A stretch of DNA of 64,000 bases, taken from positions 248,001 through 312,000 of the forward strand of contig NZ_JAMDGZ010000002.1 in NCBI RefSeq assembly GCF_028656935.1, given 5' to 3'. Below the pieces are notes generated by a model that was not told where the DNA came from, searched no databases, and saw only the letters and a list, made by a program, of their open reading frames with translations. The position numbers were made by a program, and so were the translations under genes. Positions within the stretch are counted from its first letter, which is position 1. Every line of letters begins with the position of its first letter. The stretch is from Pseudomonas rubra (GTDB taxonomy: Bacteria; Pseudomonadota; Gammaproteobacteria; Pseudomonadales; Pseudomonadaceae). This document shows, one piece after another, positions 29,319 to 37,367 of this stretch.

Positions 29319-29987
29319 ATGACCGCAAAAAAAGTTGCTGTGATTCTTTCCGGCTGTGGCGTCTATGACGGCGCCGAAATTCACGAAAGCGTGATCACCC
29401 TGCTGCGCCTCGACCAACGCGGTGCGCAAGTGCAGTGCTTTGCGCCGAACATCGCGCAAATGCACGTGATCGATCACCTGACTGGCGAAGAAATGCCCGA
29501 GACCCGCAATGTGCTGGTGGAATCGGCGCGGATCGCCCGCGGCGAGGTCAAGGACCTGCGCGAAGCCGACGCCAAGGACTTCGATGCGCTGATCGTGCCG
29601 GGCGGCTTTGGCGCGGCGAAAAACCTCTCGAACTTTGCCGTGGAAGGTGCGGGCTGCAGCGTGAACCCGGACGTCCTGGCGCTGGCTGAAGCCTTTGCCG
29701 AAGCCGGCAAGCCGGTTGGCCTGATCTGCATCTCACCGGCCCTGGCAGCCAAGATCTACGGCCCCGGCGTGGTCTGCACCATCGGCAACGATGCTGGCAC
29801 CAGCGCCGCCATCGTCAAGATGGGCGGCACCCATGAAGAGTGCGATGTCCATGACATCGTCGAAGACACCCAGCGCAAACTGGTCAGCACCCCGGCCTAC
29901 ATGCTGGCAAAAAGCATCAGTGAAGCCGCTGGCGGCATCTACAAGCTGGTCGACCGGGTGCTGGAACTGACCCACGAAAACGACTGA
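29319..29987 (+). CDS. elbB: ElbB, DJ-1/PfpI-like glyoxalase
   Basis: A 222-residue DJ-1/PfpI family protein. Blocks VAVILSGCGVYDGAEIHES, DALIVPGGFGAAKNLSNFA and GLICISPALAAKIYG (with the nucleophile Cys) identify the ElbB group, which has weak glyoxalase activity in E. coli and is linked to isoprenoid synthesis. ATG 29319 is chosen over GTG 29313 because the GGGAG site is correctly spaced only for the ATG. A REP doublet starts 8 bases after the stop. Confidence 0.93.
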   Translation: MTAKKVAVILSGCGVYDGAEIHESVITLLRLDQRGAQVQCFAPNIAQMHVIDHLTGEEMPETRNVLVESARIARGEVKDLREADAKDFDALIVPGGFGAAKNLSNFAVEGAGCSVNPDVLALAEAFAEAGKPVGLICISPALAAKIYGPGVVCTIGNDAGTSAAIVKMGGTHEECDVHDIVEDTQRKLVSTPAYMLAKSISEAAGGIYKLVDRVLELTHEND

Positions 29988-29994
29988 ACACCCC

Positions 29995-30080
29995 GTGTAG
30001 GAGCGGGCTTGCCCCGCGATCGGGCGCGAAGACAACCTGCTGCCGCTAACGGCCTCTTCGCGGGGCAAGCCCGCTCCCAC
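29995..30080. repeat. REP doublet (inverted), cgggcttgcccg subtype
   Basis: Two REP units facing each other, ggagcgggcttgccccgcga (29999-30018) and its reverse complement tcgcggggcaagcccgctcc (30058-30077), flank a 40-base spacer. The right unit forms the last codons of the convergent YaiI gene. Confidence 0.88.
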
Positions 30081-30522
30081 CCAAGCGGGTCAGGATACGG
30101 TCCAGTGAGTTGGCGAAGGCCTGCTTCTCACGATCGCCATAAGGCGCCTGCCCGCCACCGACCTGTCCCTGCTCACGCAGGTCGGTGAACAGGTTGCGCA
30201 CCGCCAGGCGATCGCCCATGTTGTCTTCATCAAACTCCTTGCCACGCGGGTCGAGACAGGCAACGCCCTTCTTGACCAGGCGATCGGCCAGCGGCACGTC
30301 ACTGCAAATCACCAACTCGCCAGGCACGGCATGCTCGACCAGGTAATCGTCGGCAGCATCCGGCCCGCTGGGTACGACGATGAGCTTGACGCAGGCAAAG
30401 GCCGGTTTGATCTGGCTCTGCCCAGCGACCAGCACCACTTCCAGCTGACGCTTGAGGGCAAATTTGACCAGTTGATCCTTGGCCGCCTTGGGGCAGGCGT
30501 CGGCATCGATCCACACGCGCAT
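30046..30522 (-). CDS. YaiI/YqxD (UPF0178) family protein
   Basis: A 158-residue protein starting MRVWIDADACPKAAKDQL, the UPF0178 signature resembling a PIN/NYN-type nuclease fold, then ICSDVPLADRLVKKGVACLD and RGKEFDEDNMGDRLAVRNL. The conserved Asp residues could bind metal, but no activity is established. The start at 30522 matches the family. The last 11 residues (GGSGLAPRRGR) are encoded by a REP element and the stop lies between its two units, so this C-terminus was probably created or altered by REP insertion. Confidence 0.9.
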   Translation of the reverse strand: MRVWIDADACPKAAKDQLVKFALKRQLEVVLVAGQSQIKPAFACVKLIVVPSGPDAADDYLVEHAVPGELVICSDVPLADRLVKKGVACLDPRGKEFDEDNMGDRLAVRNLFTDLREQGQVGGGQAPYGDREKQAFANSLDRILTRLGGSGLAPRRGR

Positions 30523-30539
30523 GGCAGATGTTTCCAACA

Positions 30540-30575
30540 AAAACGGGCGAACAGTATCCCTGCTCGCCCGTTTTG
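30540..30575 (-). terminator. Intrinsic terminator of the FTR1 gene
   Basis: AAAACGGGCGA / TCGCCCGTTTT arms, followed leftward by a run of five T, start 8 bases after the stop of the iron permease gene. It separates this gene from the YaiI gene on the same strand. Confidence 0.85.
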
Positions 30576-30582
30576 CTTCAAA

Positions 30583-32481
30583 TCAGCCTGCTGGCTGGCG
30601 GCGCTTCTCGGCCAGGCGGCTACGCCCGTAGAGGATCGCGATGGCCAGCAATGCCAGCGCCTGCGCGGCCAGCGAATAGGCGTCGGCATGGATGCCCAGC
30701 CAGTCGAAGTCGAAGAATGCCACTGGACGGGTGCCAAACACGCCAGCTTCCTGCAAGGCTTTGACCCCGTGGCCAGCGAACACCACCGACAAGGCACACA
30801 GCAACGCCGCGTTGATGCTGAAGAACAGCGCCAGCGGCAATTTAGCCGAGCCACGCAAAATCACCCAGGCCAGCCCCACCAGCAGTAGCAGCGCCGTAGC
30901 GCCACCGGCCAGCACCGCGTTGTGCCCGGCAGGTCCGGACTGCAGCCAGAGGGTTTCATAGAACAGGATGACCTCGAACAGCTCCCGGTACACCGAAAAG
31001 AACGCCAGCACGGCAAAGCCGAAACGCCCGCCACCACCGACCAGGCTGCTCTTGATGTAGTCCTGCCAGGCTGCTGCGTGACGACGATCATGCATCCACA
31101 CGCCCAACCAGAGCACCATGACACTGGCGAACAGCGCCGTGCAGCCTTCAAGCAACTCGCGCTGCGCACCGCTGACATCAATCACATAAGCCGCCAACGC
31201 CCAGGTCCCCAGCCCGGCAAGCAAGGCCAGGCCCCAGCCGACGTTGACACTGCGTACCGCCGACTGCTGGCCGGTTTTGCGCAAGAAAGCCAGAATCGCC
31301 GCCAACACCAGAATGGCCTCAAGGCCTTCGCGCAGCAGGATCAGCAAGCCGGAGATATAGCTCAGCGACCAGCTCAGGCCGTCACCGCCAAGCAGGCCAG
31401 CGGCGTCCTTGAGCTTGGCCTTGGCCGTCTCCAGGCGCTGTTGCACCTGCTCCAGGGGTAAGCCGTCCTGCAGTGACTGACGGTAGGCCATCAGCGACTT
31501 TTCGGTGTCTTTGCGTACAGTGGCATCAACGTTGTCGAGCGAGCTTTCCACCAGCTCGAAGCCTTCCAGATAAGCTGCTACCGACAGGTCATAGGCTTGC
31601 TCATGATCACCGGCCTGATAGGCCGCCAGGCTCTTGTCCAGAGTAGTTGCGGTGTAGTCCAGCAGTTGCGCCGGGCCACGCTGGACCTGCGGCGGTTGCG
31701 CTCGCTGGGCACGGAACATGAGCAGCGCCTGCGGCCCTTCGCTGGCTTCGACTTCGGCGGGGGTCTGACGGGCCAGGTCGGCCAAGTTATAGGCTTTGTC
31801 GCCCTTGGCCTTGGCCGGATCGGCAGTGAAGCTGGCGATGTAAGTCGCCAGGTCCCAGCGCTGACGCTCATCGAGCTGGTCGGCGAACGACGGCATGTCG
31901 GTGCCTTCGATCCCCAGGCCAAGGGTGTTGTACAGGTCGAACAGGCTCAAGCGGTCAAGCCGCTCGGCACTGCGCAGGTTAGCCGGTGGCGGGGTCAGGC
32001 CAAGGCCGGCCGGACCATCGCCGGCACCGCTGTCGCCATGGCACACCGAGCAATGCTGGGCATATAGCGGCGCACCGCGCGTCGGGTCCGGGGTGATGAT
32101 CGGCGCCTGGCTGACTTCATACGCCACCGCCAGTTGCGCACCGAGCTGCCGTGCCTGACGGGCAACGCCAGGGCCGTCCTGCCGCTGGCTGACCGCCTGA
32201 CGCAAGGTGACCACACCTTGCTCCAGCGCCTGGCGCTCCGGCCGCGCCGGCAACGCCACGATCAGGCCCTGCAGTACATCGATGAATTCCAGTTGTTCGC
32301 GGTACTCCCCTTCGTCGATGACCTTGCCCGCCTCGACGGTGGCCGGGTAATCGGCGCCGATGTAGTCGAGCAGGTGCAGGGCCTTGGCGGCGCCATCGAC
32401 GCTGTCGGCCAGTAGCGTGGCACTGCTCAGCGCCAGCACCGGCCAGAGCACCCAGGCGAGTAAGCGGGAACGGGGAATCAT
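30583..32481 (-). CDS. Cytochrome c - FTR1 fusion iron permease
   Basis: A 632-residue membrane protein with a signal peptide (residues 1-25, WVLWPVLALSSATLLA), a periplasmic region with a c-type heme site CSVCH near residue 143 and a distal Met ligand in EGTDMPSFADQL, and a C-terminal FTR1 permease domain (about 365-625). FTR1 proteins need two REXXE-type motifs: REGLEAILVLAAI and YRELFEVILFYE are both present. The fusion implies that iron oxidation or electron transfer is coupled to iron import in one chain, as multicopper oxidase and Ftr1p do in yeast. Mechanism is inference. It is a single gene with its own terminator. Confidence 0.92.
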   Translation of the reverse strand: MIPRSRLLAWVLWPVLALSSATLLADSVDGAAKALHLLDYIGADYPATVEAGKVIDEGEYREQLEFIDVLQGLIVALPARPERQALEQGVVTLRQAVSQRQDGPGVARQARQLGAQLAVAYEVSQAPIITPDPTRGAPLYAQHCSVCHGDSGAGDGPAGLGLTPPPANLRSAERLDRLSLFDLYNTLGLGIEGTDMPSFADQLDERQRWDLATYIASFTADPAKAKGDKAYNLADLARQTPAEVEASEGPQALLMFRAQRAQPPQVQRGPAQLLDYTATTLDKSLAAYQAGDHEQAYDLSVAAYLEGFELVESSLDNVDATVRKDTEKSLMAYRQSLQDGLPLEQVQQRLETAKAKLKDAAGLLGGDGLSWSLSYISGLLILLREGLEAILVLAAILAFLRKTGQQSAVRSVNVGWGLALLAGLGTWALAAYVIDVSGAQRELLEGCTALFASVMVLWLGVWMHDRRHAAAWQDYIKSSLVGGGGRFGFAVLAFFSVYRELFEVILFYETLWLQSGPAGHNAVLAGGATALLLLVGLAWVILRGSAKLPLALFFSINAALLCALSVVFAGHGVKALQEAGVFGTRPVAFFDFDWLGIHADAYSLAAQALALLAIAILYGRSRLAEKRRQPAG

Positions 32482-32823
32482 GAGCGACTCTCAAATGAAA
32501 ATACGAGGTAAAGCATTGTTCACTTCCACTGCAATTCGCTCAAGGTTTGCCGGATGAAACCTTGAAAAATTTTGTGACAAATACGTCACCCGTCAGTCCG
32601 TTAAAGAACAACCGTTCGTCGGCCGATATGGGAATGCTGGCATAACAGCGTGCTCGCTGAGCAAAACGCCATTAATTAGCCAGTAAATGCGTCTATAATG
32701 CCGCGCCGCTTATAGCGGTTAAGAATTTAGGCTTCTCTTTTAAGAGTGTTTGGCGATATAAGCCAAAGAGATGACCGCCGTCTCGCCCCCAGGCTCTCAT
32801 CAATTCAGGGAAGAAGAATTCAG
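32482..32823. other. Intergenic region between divergent FTR1 and lipoprotein operons
   Basis: No gene is visible in these 342 bases. The stretch is more AT-rich than its surroundings. It must hold the leftward promoter of the FTR1 gene and the rightward promoter of the four-gene envelope operon. The TATAAT described at 32694 is the only strong hexamer; I see no convincing Fur box. The rightward leader from there to the first ATG is about 120 bases, with ccgcgccgcttatagcgg just after the start. Confidence 0.6.
32694..32699 (+). promoter_or_regulatory. -10 box for the envelope lipoprotein operon
   Basis: A perfect TATAAT lies about 125 bases upstream of the COG3014 lipoprotein start. The -35 at correct spacing (TTAATT region) is poor, so an activator may be needed. 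Direction fits the operon at 32824-35958. Confidence 0.45.
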
Positions 32824-34221
32824 ATGGTATCCCGTGTCCTCACCGTCGCGACCCTCGTCGCCGCCGTTCAACTTGCAGGTTGCTCGGCCTTTCGCAGCTA
32901 TGACAGCGAACTTCAAGAAACCAACCAGCACCTGAGCAGCGGCAACGTCGATGCGGCCCTGGCGCTGCTGGAGAAAAACAACAAGGGTGAGGACAAAGAC
33001 CTTCTCTACTACTTCGAGAAGGGTGAATTGCTGCGCTCCAAGGGTGACCTGACCGGCAGCCAAGTCGCCTGGCGCAGCGCCGATGACGTGGTGTTCAAGT
33101 GGGAAGAGTCGGTCAAGCTCGACACCGACAAGTACCTGAGCCAGTTCGGCAGCTACCTGGTCAACGACAAGGTTCGCCGCTACGAAGGCTATGACTACGA
33201 AAAAGTCATGCTGACCACGCAGATGGCCCTGAACCTGCTGGCCCAGAACGACTTCGATGGCGCGCGCACCGAAATCAAGAAAACGCACGAACGTGAGGCG
33301 GTGATTGCCGAGCTGCGTGACAAGGAATACCTCAAGCGCGAGGAAGAGGCCGAGAAAGAAGGCGTCAAGACCGAGTACAAGGACCTGCAGGGCTACCCTG
33401 TAGCCGCCCTTGATGCCCCAGAAGTGGTCGGGCTGAAAAACAGCTACCAGAGTGCGTTCAGTCATTACCTGTCCGGCTACGTGTACGAAGCCCTGGGTGA
33501 AAAAGGCCTGGCCGCACCGGGTTACCGTAAGGCCGCCGAGCTGCGTCCGAACACCCCACTGCTGGAGCAGGCCCTACTCGAGCTGGACAAAACTGCGGCA
33601 AAAACCACCGACAGCGACGTATTGATCGTGATCCAGAGCGGCCTGGCCCCGGCCCGCGACTCGGTACGCATCCCGCTGCCGCTGCCCATCAGCGGCAACC
33701 TGGTGATCACCCCGCTGTCATTCCCGGTCATCAAGGAAGACACCTCTACCGCGCACTTCAGCGAGATCTACCTGAACGACCGCGAGCTGAAGCTCACCGC
33801 TCTCAACAGCACCACTGCCATGTCCCGCCGCGCCCTGCGCGATGACATGCCAGGCATCATCCTGCGTACCAGCGTGCGGGCCATCACCCGTGGTGTGGCG
33901 CAAAAGCAGCTGAACGACGTCAACCCATTGGCCGGCCTGGCGGTCGGTATCGCCTCGACCATCACCGAAGGCGCCGACACCCGTACCTGGCGCACCCTGC
34001 CTGACGAAACCCAGGTTGCCCGTGTACGCCTGCGCCAGGGCGAACACCAGCTGAGCCTGCCGTCGAGCTTGGGCGGCAGCCAGGTCAGCGTGAAGATCGA
34101 CCGGCCGTTCCAGGTGGTCACCTTGCGCGTGGTCGGCAACCAGGTCTTCGCCGGTGGTCCTGCCCTGCAGGTGGAACCCAAAGCCACTGGCCAGGCTGTC
34201 GCCAGCCTCAAACAACCTTAA
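32824..34221 (+). CDS. COG3014-type outer-membrane lipoprotein (unknown function)
   Basis: A 465-residue lipoprotein with a lipobox LAGC at Cys20 after a hydrophobic signal (VLTVATLVAAVQ). The N-terminal half contains TPR-like helices (GNVDAALALLEKN, DLLYYFEKGELLRSKGDL, and later YVYEALGEKGLAAPGYRKAA) and a long charged helix (KTHEREAVIAELRDKEYLKR). The C-terminal half is beta-rich (SVRIPLPLPISGNLVITPLS). First gene of a four-gene operon with YcfL-like and two LpoB-like proteins; gap to the next gene is 9 bases. The frame opens earlier at 32746, but ATG 32824 gives the lipoprotein signal. Function is not known to me; a structural role in an envelope complex is inferred. Confidence 0.88.
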   Translation: MVSRVLTVATLVAAVQLAGCSAFRSYDSELQETNQHLSSGNVDAALALLEKNNKGEDKDLLYYFEKGELLRSKGDLTGSQVAWRSADDVVFKWEESVKLDTDKYLSQFGSYLVNDKVRRYEGYDYEKVMLTTQMALNLLAQNDFDGARTEIKKTHEREAVIAELRDKEYLKREEEAEKEGVKTEYKDLQGYPVAALDAPEVVGLKNSYQSAFSHYLSGYVYEALGEKGLAAPGYRKAAELRPNTPLLEQALLELDKTAAKTTDSDVLIVIQSGLAPARDSVRIPLPLPISGNLVITPLSFPVIKEDTSTAHFSEIYLNDRELKLTALNSTTAMSRRALRDDMPGIILRTSVRAITRGVAQKQLNDVNPLAGLAVGIASTITEGADTRTWRTLPDETQVARVRLRQGEHQLSLPSSLGGSQVSVKIDRPFQVVTLRVVGNQVFAGGPALQVEPKATGQAVASLKQP

Positions 34222-34230
34222 GGAAGCGCC

Positions 34231-34602
34231 ATGCGTATCAAATTGCTCGCCGTTCTCGTCACCGCCCTGTTGGCCGGTTGCGCGACCCCACCGCCACCAG
34301 AGCCTGGCAGCGCTGCCAGCAAGGTAGTGAAAATGGGCAACCTGAAGAACATCGAAACCGGTCCGATGCGCGTCGCGCGCGAGAACGGCTTCTTGACCGT
34401 CAAGGTTTCCCTGAACAACACCAGCAGCAGCAACAAGACCCTGTTCTATCGCTTCGCCTGGCTGGGCAACGACGGTTTCCCGGTGGCCGATGAGGAGAGC
34501 TGGAAGACCCTGACGCTCTACGGCAAGCAGGCCAGCGTGCTGCCGGCCATTGCCCCGGTCCCACAGGCCACCGACTTCCGCGTTGAAGTTCAGTCTCAGT
34601 AA
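34231..34602 (+). CDS. YcfL-like lipoprotein (DUF1425)
   Basis: A 123-residue lipoprotein, lipobox LLAGC with Cys17, followed by a proline-rich linker (ATPPPPEPGS) and a small beta-sandwich domain (FLTVKVSLNNTSSSNKTLFY, then RFAWLGNDGFPV). This matches the YcfL/DUF1425 group, which in enterobacteria is encoded next to lpoB (ycfM). The neighbour here is also LpoB-like, so the pairing is kept over a large distance. Start ATG 34231 is preceded by AAGGAAG. Confidence 0.88.
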   Translation: MRIKLLAVLVTALLAGCATPPPPEPGSAASKVVKMGNLKNIETGPMRVARENGFLTVKVSLNNTSSSNKTLFYRFAWLGNDGFPVADEESWKTLTLYGKQASVLPAIAPVPQATDFRVEVQSQ

Positions 34603-34626
34603 TCATTTCTGCAGGAGCACATTTTC

Positions 34627-35214
34627 ATGATTGCACGCATTTCCCTCGCCGCCCTCACCATTGCCCTGGTCAGCGGTTGCAGCACCCCGTCGCCAGTCCT
34701 GGGTGGCAAGAACATCGGTTACGGCGACAGCAAGGCCGTGGAACTGGTCACCAACGAGTTCGGTTCGACCGACCTGCAGATGATCGCCGAGTCCATGACT
34801 CGCTCCCTGGCCCAATCCGGCATCCTTCAGGGCCGCCCGGTGGTTCAGGTCTATGACGTGAAGAACAAGACCAGCGAATACATCGACACCCGTGAGATCA
34901 CCACGTCGATCAAGACCCAGCTGATGAAGTCCGGCACTGCTCGCTTCGCCAGCGACAACACCCAGATGCAGAGCCAGGTCGACCAGCTCAAGCTGCAGAA
35001 TCAAAGCGGCCTGTACAAGAAAGGCACCGTGGCCAAGACCGGCAACATGATCGCCGCCAAGTACCGCCTGGAAGGTTCGATCAGCTCGATCGTCAAGCGC
35101 AGCAGCGACTACAAGGACGTGTTCTACAAGTTCAGCCTGCAGCTGATCGACGTTGAAAGCGGCCTGGCCGAGTGGATGGACGAAAAAGAAATCCGCAAGA
35201 CCACGGAGCGCTAA
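34627..35214 (+). CDS. LpoB-like lipoprotein (penicillin-binding protein activator family)
   Basis: A 195-residue lipoprotein, lipobox LVSGC with Cys18, with the LpoB/CsgG-like fold indicated by IAESMTRSLAQSGIL, VQVYDVKNKTSEYIDTREI and TSIKTQLMKSGTARF, then AAKYRLEGSISSIV and YKFSLQLIDVESGLAEWMDE. Enterobacterial LpoB activates the peptidoglycan synthase PBP1B from the outer membrane. P. aeruginosa is reported to use an unrelated lipoprotein, LpoP, for that, so the role of this protein is uncertain. The proline-rich linker that lets LpoB cross the periplasm is short or missing here. AGGAGCAC precedes the ATG. Confidence 0.88.
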   Translation: MIARISLAALTIALVSGCSTPSPVLGGKNIGYGDSKAVELVTNEFGSTDLQMIAESMTRSLAQSGILQGRPVVQVYDVKNKTSEYIDTREITTSIKTQLMKSGTARFASDNTQMQSQVDQLKLQNQSGLYKKGTVAKTGNMIAAKYRLEGSISSIVKRSSDYKDVFYKFSLQLIDVESGLAEWMDEKEIRKTTER

Positions 35215-35217
35215 GCA

Positions 35218-35958
35218 ATGCGTGCATGGATGGGCGTTCTGGGCCTGGCTTGCGCGTTCAGCGTGCAAGCGGCCCCCAAAGTCGCGGTAACCGACCTCGC
35301 CTACCAGGAACGTGTGGAGCAGTACATCCACACGGTCTCGGCGCAGAGCAGCGGCCAGGCAAGCATGTACCACGCCAGTGGCTCGTCGAGCTACAGCGAG
35401 TACGAGAGCCGTGACAGCTACATCGAGCAGACTGAACTGCGCAAGTTCACCGGCGACATCAAGGGCGAGATTCTCAAGTCCGGGATGTTCCAGCTGGTTC
35501 AGGGCACGCCCTACACCGCTGACGCCAAGGGCGATGTGTATGACGTGATCCGGCGCATCAAGAACGGCAACTTCAAGGGTGCCGACTACGTGCTGTTCGG
35601 CACCTTGTCGGATATCGACTTCCAGCGCGATATCACCTCCCTGGACAACACCAACAGCTATTCGGCCATTCTGGGCCTGAGCCTGGTGGCCGACTTCAGC
35701 CTGATCAACACCAAGACCTACGAGATCACCTCGGCGTTCACCGCCATGGGCGAAGGCCAGGACACCAAACTGGTCAACAGCCAGGATGTGCGCGTGACCC
35801 TGAACCGCCCACGGGTGGTGCGTGAGGTGTCGAAGGAGTTGGGGATGGACGTTGCCCGGCAGATGGCCGAGCAACTGGGCGGTAGCGTACCGGGGCACGA
35901 ACGTGCACCGGCGCGTAACAACCTGCCACCTGATGAACCGGCGCAGATCCTGCGTTGA
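35218..35958 (+). CDS. Second LpoB/CsgG-like periplasmic protein
   Basis: A 246-residue protein with a cleavable signal peptide (MRAWMGVLGLACAFSVQA, then APKVAVTDLAY) but no lipobox. The domain resembles LpoB/CsgG (KFTGDIKGEILKSGMFQLVQ, then GADYVLFGTLSDIDFQ and LVADFSLINTKTYEITSAFT). A Ser/Tyr-rich insert (SGSSSYSEYESRDSYIEQ, residues about 60-78) interrupts the N-terminal part and is unlike LpoB. It starts 3 bases after the upstream LpoB-like gene, so the pair is probably made together and could form a heteromer. The precise function is unknown. Confidence 0.85.
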   Translation: MRAWMGVLGLACAFSVQAAPKVAVTDLAYQERVEQYIHTVSAQSSGQASMYHASGSSSYSEYESRDSYIEQTELRKFTGDIKGEILKSGMFQLVQGTPYTADAKGDVYDVIRRIKNGNFKGADYVLFGTLSDIDFQRDITSLDNTNSYSAILGLSLVADFSLINTKTYEITSAFTAMGEGQDTKLVNSQDVRVTLNRPRVVREVSKELGMDVARQMAEQLGGSVPGHERAPARNNLPPDEPAQILR

Positions 35959-35962
35959 AAAA

Positions 35963-35994
35963 CTAAAAAGGCGACCTTCGGGTCGCCTTTTTAG
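35963..35994 (+). terminator. Intrinsic terminator of the envelope lipoprotein operon
   Basis: A near-perfect palindrome: AAAAAGGCGACC / GGTCGCCTTTTT with a TTCG loop, flanked by CT and AG that extend the symmetry. It starts 4 bases after the last stop and works in both directions. Confidence 0.93.
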
Positions 35995-36003
35995 TGTGCG
36001 GTG

Positions 36004-36062
36004 AATCTATCGCGGGGCAAGCCCGCTCCCACTGTAGGAGCGGGCTTGCCCCGCGATAGATT
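36004..36062. repeat. Perfect REP palindrome with 26-base arms
   Basis: Two REP units in inverted orientation form 26-base perfectly matching arms (36004-36029 and 36037-36062) with a seven-base loop cactgta. It sits between the operon terminator and the stop of the convergent LysE gene, one base before the latter. Confidence 0.92.
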
Positions 36063-36063
36063 G

Positions 36064-36696
36064 CTAAACCGGTGCCCGGCGAATAGTCGCCAGCAAGGTC
36101 GCTGCGCCCAGGAACAATCCGGCAAAGGTACGGTTCATGCGCCGCTGCTGCCTGGGAGTGCGCAACAGGCGCAAGACCTTGGCCGCCAGCCCGGTGTAAC
36201 CGGCCATGACCAGCAGGTCGACCGTCACCATGGTCGCGGTGATGATCAGGTACTGTGGCAACAGCGCAGCATGCGGGTTGATAAACTGCGGAAGCACCGC
36301 AAGCATGAAGATCAGTGCCTTGGGGTTGCTGACGTTGACCAGAAAGCCGCGAAACACCAGGCTCAGCGGTTTGCCGATCGGCCGCACCGCGGAATCGTCG
36401 GTGATGTCAGCCGGTAACGCGCGCCACTGCTTGATCGCCAGGTACACCAGGTAGGCGACACCAAACCATTTGATTACCTGAAAGGCGGTGGCCGATGCAG
36501 CGAGGATGGCGCCGACGCCAGCAGCAATGATCGCGATCTGTAGCACCAGGCCCAGTTGCAGGCCCAGGGCATTCCAGTAACCACGCCAGAAGCCGTACTG
36601 CAGGCCGCAGGACATCGAGGCGATGGCCCCGGCACCCGGCGACAGACTGATCACCCAGCAAGCGGCAAAAAAGGCCAACCACGTTTCCAATGACAT
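36064..36696 (-). CDS. LysE-family amino acid exporter
   Basis: A 210-residue inner-membrane exporter of the LysE/RhtB family with about six hydrophobic segments. The N-terminal motif FFAACWVISLSPGAGAIASM (Ser-Pro-Gly) and RGFLVNVSNPKALIFMLAVL are the family signatures. ATG 36696 has GAGGT five bases upstream; the open frame begins five codons earlier. The substrate, an amino acid or derivative, cannot be read from sequence. Confidence 0.92.
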   Translation of the reverse strand: MSLETWLAFFAACWVISLSPGAGAIASMSCGLQYGFWRGYWNALGLQLGLVLQIAIIAAGVGAILAASATAFQVIKWFGVAYLVYLAIKQWRALPADITDDSAVRPIGKPLSLVFRGFLVNVSNPKALIFMLAVLPQFINPHAALLPQYLIITATMVTVDLLVMAGYTGLAAKVLRLLRTPRQQRRMNRTFAGLFLGAATLLATIRRAPV

Positions 36697-36779
36697 CGCG
36701 CACCTCGGCACTAGCTTGTTACAAACCCCTAAGCTAGTGCCCTGGCGAAAAAATCACCACGCTTTTTTTCCGCGACCGA

Positions 36780-37367
36780 TCAATTGCCCGGGGTCTTGCT
36801 CTCGCCCACCAGTGGCAATACTTCGGCACCGCGCCAGCGCCGTACCGATTTCTGGAAGAACTGGCTATTGGGCACCTGTACCAGCGCGCCGCCCGCTTCG
36901 GGCAGTTCGATCAAGGTGGTGAACAACAGATTGATGGCGACCACCCGGCCCTTTACGCCCGGCTTGTCGATGGTCTCGACTAACTCGACCACATCACCGA
37001 TACGAAACGGCCCGACAGTAAAGATCAGCACCGCGCAGAGCAGATTCGACAGCACGCTCCACATGGCGAAGAACGCCACCGCAGCCACCGCAACAAAACC
37101 GGACAAGGCAGTCCACAGCACTGTAGCGGAGACGCCCAGGCGCTCGAGGACGAAGATCAGCGCACTGCCCATGATCAGCCAGCGCAGACCTCCACGCAGC
37201 GGCATCAGCAACTCGGGCGGCAACGGGTAGCGCTCGCCAAGACGCTTCAGGCAACGGGCAATCAAACGCTGCAGGATGAAGGCCGCCGAAAGGATCAACA
37301 GGATCTGCAAGCCCAGCCAGAACGGTGCGATCCATTCCACCGGCAATGGCCACTGCAAGGACTCCAT
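36780..37367 (-). CDS. Small MscS-family mechanosensitive channel
   Basis: A 195-residue protein with three hydrophobic segments and an MscS pore/beta domain (SGFVAVAAVAFFAMWSVLSN as the pore helix, then GPFRIGDVVELV and VPNSQFFQ). The large C-terminal cage of E. coli MscS is missing, so this is a minimal form. Its start shares four bases with the ABC-F stop (ATGA), so the two are co-translated. The protein ends just after the QVPNSQFF loop, with a short tail. Confidence 0.9.
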   Translation of the reverse strand: MESLQWPLPVEWIAPFWLGLQILLILSAAFILQRLIARCLKRLGERYPLPPELLMPLRGGLRWLIMGSALIFVLERLGVSATVLWTALSGFVAVAAVAFFAMWSVLSNLLCAVLIFTVGPFRIGDVVELVETIDKPGVKGRVVAINLLFTTLIELPEAGGALVQVPNSQFFQKSVRRWRGAEVLPLVGESKTPGN

